Positions 27,701-38,580 of a DNA stretch of 64,000 bases are shown one piece after another; within the stretch, counting starts at the first letter, position 1; each line of letters starts with the position of its first letter. The DNA comes from Erythrocercus mccallii. Its lineage: Eukaryota; Chordata; Aves; Passeriformes; Dicruridae. The stretch is from NCBI GenBank assembly GCA_013397435.1, contig VZRG01001569.1, positions 69,755-133,754 of the forward strand, in the 5' to 3' direction. The position numbers and the translations under genes are program-made. Below the pieces are notes generated by a model that made no database searches, was not told the origin of the DNA, and saw only the letters and a program-made list of their open reading frames with translations.

Positions 27701-30660
27701 GGCCAGTTTGCAATTGTTCTTGAGTCTGGTGAGTTGACAGAAGACATTTAAAAAGCCAAGTCCATATCCAGTAGGAAAGAAAGCTAAGAAAAAAATGATT
27801 AAAAGCATTTTTCAATGAAAAATCATCAGGTTTTGCATAACATTATATTTTTTTCTTCAGAATTCTTCAATTCATTCATTCTTTTTTGGCTGAAAGAGTC
27901 AAAGCCTGAAAAGCACTTTAGGTATTATATAGGAATTACTTGAATGTTTTAGCAGAAACTTTGCAAGCAGTTTGAACAGCAACACTGAGACAATAAAGCT
28001 TGCTTGGAATTTTAGATCATTAATCAGGGTTCTTTATACAGAAATGTTGCTTGAACTGGCACAGTCCCACACATTGATGGAAAAGAACTGCAGAATGAAG
28101 AAGTCCTTTTATTTAAAAGCAAAAAATAACACTGCAGAAGCATGACTAGCAATATTATACTAAAAATAGTTGCTTTCTTTGGCTTTTTAGCTGATTAATT
28201 GGTTATGTAAGAGGAATATTTATAGCATAGGAGCAGCTCAACCTGCTGCATGCCCAGAAAACATAGCATGACATGCAGAATTTAGGAAGAACAGCTGAAA
28301 AAAAAGGCTTGTCTTTCCTTTTGTTCTAATGCTATGTAATGATAAATGATAGATAATTTGATCTGATTATTTGATATGATTCAGCACTGGGGCCAAGAGA
28401 CAACCAAAATGAAAATCAATTTTGCCCCTTTAGTTGGTTCTTGAGGTGGCAGATTTTCTTTGAATGAGTGAATTAATGAATGAATTCCTACAAGCAGAAC
28501 TGGTCGGTAGGTTTAAGTTTGATTGGTGGATTGTAGTAAATTGAACATAGCAATGTTAATGTCTCATAGTAATGACAGTTTCTCAGATGGCAGTGTCATT
28601 GCTTCACAATTTCAAGTGACTTTACCTTGCTATGTTTAGTATTTTTCTTGAAGAACAAGTGAAGGTGCCATATGCCAAATATGTTTCATGTCATGGCATC
28701 TCCACCAACTCTCAATGATACATTACATCTGTCTTAAGAATTTGACTCCGTTTTTGTCATTTTATGTAAGACTGCCAAGGTTTACTCAAAGCAACTGAAG
28801 CCACTAACGTACCAATCTGTTGCCAACACACTAGGAAGCAGAGGAGTAGAGCCTAAGAAATATGTAAAATGTATTCTTCTTCTTTCTAAAATTTTCAACA
28901 CTTCTCATTTGCTTGATCAAGCATAGGCTCATAAAAATGAACTTTTGTGCTCTGCATTTTGTCTGTTTCTGTTACAACTCTTTTATTCTATATATACTAG
29001 AACAAAACTTTTCTGAGTTAATAGAATGTCTGAGATTAAATAAGCGGTGAGAAATGAACTGCCAAATAACAAGTAAATTTTGGCTGCAGCCAAAGCAAAG
29101 GAGAAGGCAACACAGAAGTAGGGAATAAAGACTCCCAGAGTGAGAACACATAGAAGTGCTGTCTGCAATGTGTTGTTGTCACTCCTCTTTTATAAACAGA
29201 CTCATGCAATCTTCATCATTATCATTGCCATTTCTGATTATCCCCTGCCATTAGCACTGCTCCTTACTCTAGAAGACTGCTGTTCCATGTAAATGCTCAA
29301 CTTTTATTTTCTTGAAGACAAACTAAGAGAACAAGCTGTCCACAAGGGAGTGAAATAGCAATCCCGCCCCTTAAAAGTTAAAATAAAAACCATAAAACTG
29401 TTTTTTCCAGTGCAGCCACATTAGTGCCCTAGTTTGGATCAGGAGTTGCATCTGAAGTCAATCTCTTGGTCATCCTCACCAGACTGTGGTTCAGCTTGCA
29501 GAGCAGTCAGAGTGTGCAAACTAGGTTCCTTTCAGATGAAAGTAGCCCAAAGATTTATTCCAGAAGCACACCTAACACACTAATGGGCACTCTAAGGAGC
29601 AGAATAAGTCTGCAATAAGACGCACAGAAATTCAAGTAGGGAGCCTCAGCACAAGCTGTTTCAGTCTGCTGCTCCACTTTGTCCTCACTAGTCAATGAAA
29701 TACTCTTCTTTATACAGGTTCTCATTCACTGACTGTAACCTTGATTCTGTAACCAGTCTGTGTCTCTCCCCCAGTTCTGCCTGCACTGAGGCTAGTTCTT
29801 CCCTTCACTGTTAAAAATCAGCAAAGCATAAGGGAGTGAAGTGACATAGCTTCATACCAGCTGAAGAGCTCAACTTCCTGCTTCCAGCTCTGTCTCTCTC
29901 ATGCTCAAAAGATGAATAGAAAGAAAAGCTGATAGAAGAAGTAGGACTTGTTGGGACATACACAGCAGCATTTTTGTGACAGATCCACCCCGTTTTACTT
30001 CAAATCTGCTTCAAGCAGCATTGTACCTTTGGATTGATTTTTAAATGGTAATGTTTATTCCTTATTAATAACAAGACTGTCTTATAGTACTCAGTTTTGG
30101 TCCAAATCTGTCCAGTGCTCACATATTTTAATAGTCACAAAAGAATTTTAATAGTTGTCTATAAATTTAATTGCTTCATAGCAATTATTATACGGAATGG
30201 TATATGTTTTTTATTACCCTCAGGTCCCTTTTTAATAGGAGTGCTGTGCTTTGTACAAGTCAATTATTTTTGATAGTTACAGTAATTAATGTTTAATTAT
30301 ATTTTATTAGTCTCATTTTGTTCAACTATCTTGGAACCAATCCAAGCATTTTTAAATACTATACTTTGTGTGTGCATGTGTGCACACATCTGCATACTCT
30401 TCTTATGTTGACAAATGCAACCTCTGAATGCATTATTCTCACTGAGGGGGAAATATGAGACTCATCTCAGAAGACTAAAGAAACACATGTGCTGTCCTCT
30501 TTCCCATGGCTATCAATGGTATCCCTCATGCTCATCTCACAACTGCATGACAATCTCCCAATTTTCTCCTACACAGATATAATTCTGATGTCTCCTGATA
30601 GATGCTTCTCATGAGTTTAGAACTGTATTTTCAATGGCTTTCACTGTGCACGTGTATGAG
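24766..30660. other. Unique AT-rich non-coding DNA, no gene recognised
   Basis: All six frames are broken by frequent stops and no CR1 end, tRNA or recognisable exon was found. Small tetranucleotide-like GAAT clusters occur near 28462-28487. Local GC rises at about 27090-27360 without any recognisable gene. Confidence 0.55.
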
Positions 30661-30663
30661 TGA

Positions 30664-30743
30664 CTTTTTTTCCTCTTAATTTATTTTCACTTTTTTTCTT
30701 TGTTGGCTTTCTGCCTTTTTCCTTTTATTTCTCTTTTCCCTAG
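30664..30743 (+). repeat. Long pyrimidine tract ending in a splice-acceptor-like CCCTAG
   Basis: About 80 bp of T- and C-dominated sequence (runs of TTTTTTT, CTTTTTCC, TTTCTCTTTTCCC) ends in TAG followed by GAATGAC. Its shape resembles a vertebrate polypyrimidine tract plus AG acceptor. However, the pyrimidine-rich character resumes just downstream (to about 30860), and the frame after the AG (30746-30982) encodes a Phe-, Ser- and Pro-rich sequence with no known domain. Simple low-complexity sequence is the safer reading. Confidence 0.4.
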
Positions 30744-33477
30744 GAATGACATTTGCTACTGTTTCTGAATCCTCTTCATGCTTTTTTCTTTTTTTTCCTG
30801 TAATGTTTTTTCCCTTTCCTTTACTGTCTTTCTTCCCCACTTTAAAGGGAGTAGAAAACTTCTGTCTTCCTCTGAAATCTTTTTCCCAGCTCTCACATTA
30901 CACCAGACGTATAGCCTCTCTCAGAAGTAAAACAGCTCTAGCATTTTATATTTTGTTTCACTTTTTCTGTTTGGGTTGGTGATTCTTTCCTTCTCTCTCT
31001 CCTCAGTATTGTCACTGTCATCTCTCACCTCCTTCCTCAATAAGCAAATTGTATTTACTTTGTTCTTTCAAAAATGCATACTTTTTAATTTTGGCTTTTC
31101 ACTGAATCTTTGTGCACTTCATATGTTTGCCAATTTTCCTGTGAAATTACAATAGCACAACAAAACTGAAAATAACTTACTGGAACTTTTTCTTCTTGAA
31201 AGAATATACCACCATTTGAATTGCAGTGACCAAGCATTTTTTCCCAGCAAGTTTAGGAGCTTGTGACCTTAAGGCTCCACAGAAAATCTGTTGGCTACAC
31301 ACACATTACTATATGCTGTCTTTCTTACTCGGTTTTTTCTAGGTTCCATGTTTGACATTTTTCCATCAGTGCAGCAGCTGTGACTAGTTTTGTTCTGAGT
31401 ACTGTTTATGTTACGGGAGTATCCAAAGGCCTCAATCAGTCCTGGAGCTTCATAACCTGGGTGTCTTACATTCCTAGAAAGGAAAATCCCTTCAGCTGGA
31501 GGATCTACTGCTTAAATGGTTGGAATGAGAGTTTTGCTGTGTGCAGTTTGCAAAGCTAACCTTTCTAGCACATTTGCCCAGAACACAGTGCAGTAAAAGG
31601 CAGCTGCTCATGACTCCTTGAGACTGTCATTCCACTGACAGGTGTTTTCTGTTCCCTTCAGTGATGATTGAGCTCAGCATAGTGAATTTTGCACATAAAT
31701 CAGGGATCAGGGTCACCAATGAAGTGTGGGAAGGGGCCTGAGTTGTCTCATCCATTAATTCCTTTTTGTTGATATAACTATGGTAAACTAGTGTTGACAT
31801 GTCAAATTTTGGGGCCAGATATTTTGCATGTTGAAGGAGAGCCAGTGTTTTGAAGTTGTCACTGCCTACTGCCCATTCCTTCTTCCTTCCACTTTGCTGT
31901 GAGTACTTGCAGTACAGTGTGCTATTCAATATCATCCTTCTCACAGTGGTTTAATAATGCTCACGGGGCACAAATTATGAAGAAAACACTGGGAGTAATA
32001 GGAATGGCTGAATACTGACTGCATGTACAGAACATTTTAGAACTGCTAAAAGAAAAACTTCTCTACGCAGTGTATTAGATATAGCAATGGAAACGGAGGA
32101 AAATTATCTCTTCTAAGGAACAAGTAAAAGATAAATAAAAAATATTTCCTGCAGTATAAAAAGCATTGGCAAATGCCACAAAAAGGCAAGGTCCTAAGAA
32201 CTAGATCATGCCTCAGAAAGACATCGGGTAGAAAGAATATATGGACTACCTGACTTACTGAATGCTCCTAGAGGTGGACAGAGTGGGGTCCTGCTGTCCT
32301 ACAGACACTGCGGCAGAATTATGGTACAGGTTTACTTTGAGTCAAAGATTTCTGAGTTGGAGTGGTCCTTGCCTTCCTCCAGGCAGAATGCTTTCACTAA
32401 TACTCATTATCAGGTCAGACCAGATATCTTCTCAATATATAAATTTCAGATTCTTCCCAAATAAATTAGAGTGGGGCCTAGAGTTCCTAACTATTCATCT
32501 ACTCAAAAGAATTACAGGTTTTTACCATTCTGCCCTAAGGAAACCATCCAAAGCCACTTAATCGAACCCAATGTGTTCCTATTAAAAGCTTGAGCAAATC
32601 CGCATTTTCCATTGCTTATCATGAGAAGTTTACCAGCCGGCTCTAATTGTCAGATCTAAGTGCCAAATGCCAGTAAGCATTTGTAGGGGGACTAAAAGCA
32701 AGCATCACTCATTCATCCTTAACCCTTTGCCTGAACAAAGACTGCAGAAGGGACAAACAGCTTTGGCAGAGGCACTGCTTGTCCTTTCTTCCAAAAACAA
32801 CCCCTCCGATGGCAGCCTGCTCAGAGATATTCACCACCTCATAAGGATGTGCAGTGAAGTACTTGAGGGAGTTCTTCAGTCACATAACACTGTTCAGGAA
32901 TTATTCAGCCAACTGAAATGGCCCTGTTCCTCACTTCACTGCCATAATACTCATGGGCGTGACATTAAACAAACTCTTACCATGCATCTAATTAAATGGG
33001 GCCTGAGCACTGTATCCCTCAGTGTTTTAACGCAGTGTGGATTCTTGTGGCTAACTCACATCAAGCCAGTGATGGCTGGTTTGTAATGAGATTACAAGAT
33101 CTGATAATAGCTCTCCAGTTATTATCTCTAGGCCATGACATTTGTAGCTGTAAAAGGTATTATGAATAGGAGACTGGAGGGTGCACTCCTAAGCCTCTAA
33201 CTAGTAGATGGGAAACAACTTTACAAGTTGAGCGGATTTACTGCTTCCCCCAAAGAAATCACTGTCTTCCAGAACTGAGAAAGACAAATTGCTGGAGAAT
33301 GCCCAGATGTGATTGTATGCAGCCACTTTTGCTCCTGTCAGCTCCACTCCCAGGCATCTGCTTGCAGGCTTGGACCCAAGCAGCATCAATCAGATGAGCT
33401 GAAACAGTGCAAGAAGAAACACCCATTCTGAAAAATACGTGGGAATTTTGTATCTGGTGTTTCCCAGCAGAAGATTT

Positions 33478-33494
33478 AAAAAAAAAAAAAAAAG
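33478..33494 (+). repeat. A17 homopolymer run
   Basis: Seventeen consecutive A residues, preceded by GCAGAAGATTT and followed by GACTTAAAAC. No retrocopy is recognisable upstream. Confidence 0.85.
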
Positions 33495-35590
33495 ACTTAA
33501 AACTTTGCTGTTTCCAGTGTGTTTGGTACTAACTTAAGTATGCAAAGGCAAATTCAAAGAGGTCATTAATTCAAAGAGATAGCACTTAAAAACAGTGAAA
33601 ATACCAAGCACTGTGCAAACTATATCCTAATCTTAGTAATAAATGTAGACTGTAAAATATTAACAAAGATAATGACTAGCATATTAGAATTTATTATGCA
33701 AGACTTCTTCACCATAACCAAGAGGGATTAATTAGAAATAGATTACAATGTACAGCAATAATAACAGACAATTATTGAACATAATAAATCTATGTAAAGA
33801 GAGGGATGAGTTAATATCTGTTTTTTCTATTAGATGGAGAAAAAATTCATCTGATCATGTAAACTCAAGTCACTCTGTTCTAACTGTCCTCAGATTTTCC
33901 AGTGAGAACAAACAGGTCTATGTGACATAAGAGAGGCATGAATATGCAAAAATGGACTTAAGGAGATGTTGTAGAAAGAGACATAAGCTCAAAATGCCCC
34001 ACTAATTTTTACTTTTTAGGGCCTTTTTTTTCCATAGTTAAGTGTAGCCTTATATAACAACCCAATGGATTGGGTAAGGATAAAATAAGTGACACTAGTA
34101 AATAGTAAATTAATGTTTTTATCACAACTGACATATGCTATTTGTTAATACTCTACATTTTTCTTTCTTGCTCAGTTCAATTTGATTGTAAGAAAGGAGG
34201 ATGTGTGGGGTTTTTAACACAGCTTTAATTAATATTCAGAGTCCATTTTAGCATTATATTTCTAATATTCAAATTTTGATGTTATTTTAAGTGTTTTCTT
34301 AAAAAATGGGAACTTGTTTTTTAGTGCTTCAAATTGTCAAATGTTGTTATGGCAAACTTTGTACAATTCCACCTGAAGGAAACATCTGCTTTGCAAGTTT
34401 TCCACATAACAGGTTTTTTCTAGGTTCTGTTTTCTTTATTCTGGTTTTCCTCTTGCCTTTCAGTTCTTTGCCAAGCTCAACACAAGAAAGCTAATCTCAG
34501 AATGATCTAGTGATCATGTTAGGCCATTTTTCTTAATGTGAACACACAGTCTTTTCTGATGTTGCCAGCTGACTGTATTGGGACCTGGCATGTTGGACTT
34601 ACTTGTGAAGCTTCATGGATCTTAGAAGCAATTGTACTTTTTACATGCAACTCCTGGTTACAAAGAGGTGGACACCTGTCTGTGTCTTCTGCTGCAAAGA
34701 GCAGAACCTGCTCCACTGGCTGGTAACAAATAACACTGTTCTTGTTATTGCTGTTATTACTGACAGTAATTACAGTAATAAACGTCTCATCAAGAGTTAC
34801 TTATTTAGACAAATGTGTTTCCTGCTCCTTTTTCACTAAATATGTACTCAGATGATGGGTTTTTTTAAGAAGTTAAATGCTTTCATTTTAATGAAGCCGT
34901 CCAGAGCAGCTGGCAGATACTCACTGTTCTTCAGTATGATTGACCTTAAACAGGATGGAACGTTCATAAGTTTAAGATTAAAAAAAACATGGCTTTGAAA
35001 ACAAGGCGATTGATGCTATCCTGTGAATTTTAGCCCCGAATCTAAATTTCTGATCTCTGTTGAAAAATACAAGTAAAAGCTGATAAGGCTAATAAACCAC
35101 TCTCTGATTTGAACTGAGCTCCATTAGAAATAGAAATTTGTTGCTCATAAAGTACACCTCTTGGCTCTCATTAAATCCTTGTAGAAATGATACACTGCAC
35201 TTGAATATCATAGACTGGAAAATAAATACATTCAAGCTACATTGCTGGGCCAGTACTCTGTATCCCAGTGGTAAACTTAGCCTATTAATGGCTAATGCTT
35301 TAAAGAAACACAAAAGCCCTAAGGCTACACTTGTATTGCATTGTAGCTGCATAGTAGCTGTGAATATTAAAGCATTTGAACCTGTGAAATAGCACATTGT
35401 CCTTGATCATCTGTAGCTGAATCTAGACCAACTTTTGTCACGATTTGGCTAGTTACTCCTGCCTGAAAATGCCTGGTATCTTTTATAAAATAGCTTTATT
35501 CTGCACTTAATTGCCCAAATAAAAGAGACATGCTCAACAGGTCAAGCAGCAATGTTAGGCATTGGATGCTGGGGACCTGATTTTGCATAG

Positions 35591-36346
35591 ATGTCCATGC
35601 TCATCTGCTCCTTTGAGGTAACTTCAGGAAGCCTGACAGAAGTGCCTCTCCCCCCCTGCTCTCACATCTCCTTCCCCATCTTTACAGAGAGCAAAGACCC
35701 TCAGTACTGGACCTGTCTTTGTGACTTCCTTCCCTCTCTCCTTCCCTTGCCCTCCTCCTATCCTTCCAATGCAGTCTTCATCCAAGGTCCCTTGAGACAG
35801 GGGAAGAGATCTCTCACTGAGATTAGAGGAGAATGTCCTTTTCTTCCTTCCTATCCTTGTCCCTCCCTTGCTAACAGAGCACAGGGCTCTGGGGGTTTTG
35901 CCAGGGTATTGACTGCCCTGAGCAGCATCATGGAAGGAGAGAAGACAAAATCCTCTCCTGGCCTTTCTTTTTTCCTGAGTTCTGGTGGACACAGACACAG
36001 TAGAGGAGTGTCTTTTCCTTCCATTCTGATGGTCTACATGAGGCACACAGTGCCAGCGGATACCGTACTGCCACTTGACTGGCTCAGGAGTGCCAAGAGC
36101 ATCCATCAGTACTCCTGGCTCAGATCTAGGCTTGAAGGAGCAAGCATTTTAGCCTTGGAATTAGCTGACACCTGTATTATGCAGCATTTAAAGGACCAAC
36201 ACACAGAACACACTGGTACAAGTACGTTACAACATTCTATCCCTGTTTCTGTACTTTTTACATGGTATAATTATAGCTCCTCTTTTCCAGAGCTTCCTCA
36301 TAGGGGCATGCTTGCCCCCTTGTGTGTCATGAGTGGCTGCATCTAG
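35591..36346 (+). other. 251-codon open frame of unknown status
   Basis: This is the longest ATG-to-stop frame in the window. The start context (CATAGATGT) is weak. The translated N-terminal half is rich in Ser, Pro and Leu because the DNA at 35640-35870 is pyrimidine-rich. The C-terminal half is of mixed composition. I see no signal peptide, transmembrane segment, zinc finger, protease or retroviral motif. A 160-codon frame is also open on the opposite strand (35624-36106), which points to locally stop-poor composition as a partial explanation. No splice sites or poly-A signal could be tied to it. It may be a chance frame, a lineage-specific exon or an unrecognised repeat remnant. I favour chance. 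Confidence 0.15.
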
Positions 36347-37740
36347 TTTCTGTGAATTAACACTGCAACAACATGGAAAATTTGAGCTGTGTCACTGTGA
36401 AAAGAAACAGCTCTAGTGATGTAAAGTGAGTCACCTTGGAGTGGCTGGCAGCTGACTGAAAGGCACAGTATGCTTCTTGGGACAGTAGTTGCTCAAGGAT
36501 TTGTTTTTCCCAATCTCTTATATGAGGAAGGAACTAAAATAGAATGTTCTGTGCATTTTTCAAACTGCAGGAAGGGTATCAGTCAATCTGACCTTTATCA
36601 GTTGTGAAGACAAGCAAGCGCAGTCAGGAAGGGTTGCTCTCCCACTGCAATCTGTTTGGGCAGACAGGAGGCACAGGGTCCATGAAAACCTCAGGCCTCT
36701 TGTCCTGAGTGTGGAAGCTGTTGAGCTTGGCTTAGACTTTTCACGGCCTGGTTTTGGTCTTGTTGCTGATTGCTCTGTTTACATGTGGTTTATGGGACTA
36801 AATTGTTGATGGTGTTGCACTGTGCATTCGAACTACAGCAATACCTTCCTTTTAATTTTGGTAGTTGTTGCTTTCTATTTATCACAGGATGTACAGATCT
36901 GAAGTATAATTTGTTCACAGCTAAGGCTGCACTTAGTTTGAGAGCTGAGAAACTTGAAGTTGCAGATTGCTGTCAGAAGACATAGACCACTGTTTTAAAT
37001 ATTCTTTTTACAAAGCCATTTTATTTTACAGATACAGTGTTACATGGGAGAGTGATCAGAATGAAACTATGAGGGAATATAGTATAAATTCAACTTGCAA
37101 AGATTGCCTTTCACTAGCTACAAACAGAGTTATGTAATTTCATCACTTTGTTCTAGGTTCTTTTCCAAGATTTAATTGTTTAGATTATGCAATTATGCAG
37201 CAGCTTGTTGAAGATTCCTGTGGCTATGATGCCTGCAGTCTCAAGATGAAGAACTGGACAGTGAAAATGATGCACAAATTTAAGTTAATTTAAATCTATT
37301 GATTAGTTTTAAAAGAGCAAATAATATTCATAATGATAAAATATAACTAGCATCCCCAAAGGACTGAGCTTATATCCTGGATGAGTGACTTGCAAACCTG
37401 CCTTTAAAGCAGGGAGTGGGGAAAGGATGCAAAGCTATTTTTTAGTTGTAAGTTAAGAAGAAGAAGAAGCAAGGTAAGCCAGCTAATATAGATAACAGCA
37501 CATGGTTCTGCTCTTTTCCAGATTTGTTTGAACTGATTAGGGAACAGAGTGAAACCTATTTCACAATTCAGAAAATGTGAACAAATGGGTTTTGAGACCT
37601 GTAAAATTAAATACCAATGATTCCTTCTCACATTCAAGCAGTACCATCGGGCTTGAGAATAAATATAATTACAGGAATTAATAAAATTAGTTAGAGAACA
37701 CACCATCGTACTCAAGATTTTCACTGAGCAGAAGTATTTT

Positions 37741-37800
37741 CAGCTGGTATAAATCAGTATGGCTCCATTGACGTCAAAGGCTCTGCAGAAATCTGCACTG
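37741..37800 (+). mobile_element. Possible remnant of an old palindromic DNA-transposon family
   Basis: The words CAGCTGGTATAAATCAG and TGGCTCCATTGACGTCAA resemble the left half of a palindromic non-autonomous element that I recall from turtle and crocodile genomes (AGCTGGTGTAAATC followed by AGCTCCATTGACTTCAATGG). Only one arm is visible here and no terminal duplication can be defined. The match is from memory, so confidence is limited. It is non-coding. Confidence 0.4.
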
Positions 37801-38204
37801 GCTGGGGAAGCAGTCTTCTGTGGCTAAGAGTGTTTTTACCCGGGCCAGACCTACTGCTTTAAGGATTTTAGAAAAAACATAAGAATGTCTCATAGCCTCG
37901 TGACAATTGCTCGTTGCTGTCGGAGAAAATATTGTACTCAATGTGCATCAGCACAGGCTGCTGGAACAGAAAGACACCTTCATTTGTGAGAATTATATCA
38001 GAGCACTTTGGACATTATTCAGTTTTACTAGCCTGTATTTACTTTAACTGGGTTTATTTATTTTCTTTCCATACAAGAATTTACTGCATACACATAATAC
38101 TTTCTCTCTTCTTTATGATTGGATTTGCTTTATCAACTTATCTCACTTAAATTTGTTTTGGTTATAACTGAGCTGTTACTTCTTACATATAAACACTGAA
38201 ATGT

Positions 38205-38580
38205 AGGAATTGCCATTCTGGGCAAGACCAGCTATCCCTCCGGTCCAACATCCTGCTTCTGGGCTCAAGGCAAGGCACTGAGGTTCAAAATAACCTGCTG
38301 ATGGGGAACACTGCCTCCTCAGTCTTGAGGTTCCAAGGTGCTTTATACACTGGAATGTAAGGCTTTATATTTCTCATCAAGAAAATTGTGTTTGCCAACT
38401 AAGGTAACAGAATGTGTTCTCATTACCTGTATAAAGATCCTGTCCCTTTTTAATCCTGCTATGCTCCAGGCTTTTCTCATTACTTTGTGACAGTGAATGC
38501 CACAGTTTAATTATATTTCACCTAAAAAAAATTAAATCTGTCTTCAGTGTCATCAACTGTTCTCTTATGTTGGTATTGCA
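38205..38580 (+). mobile_element. Degraded ancient amniote interspersed repeat
   Basis: Starting near GGAATTGCCATTCTGGGC and continuing with AAGACCAGC, CCGGTCCAACATCCTGC and, further on, GTGACAGTGAATGCCACAG with TTTAATTA, the segment follows the word order of an old repeat abundant in turtles and crocodilians (GGCCATACTGGGTCAGACC ... CCAGTATCCTGTC ... GAGTTCCACAG). It is heavily diverged and has no open frame. I cannot assign it to a named family with certainty. It probably predates the avian CR1 copies in this window. Confidence 0.4.

Noticed and set aside
30376..30389. 14-bp perfect palindrome ATGTGTGCACACAT
   Set aside because: It lies in a TG/CA-rich run where such palindromes arise easily. 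No further structure surrounds it.
31627..31944. 105-codon minus-strand frame with a fairly protein-like composition
   Set aside because: I could not match it to any family, and no splice sites or neighbouring exons support it. The length is within chance for this window.
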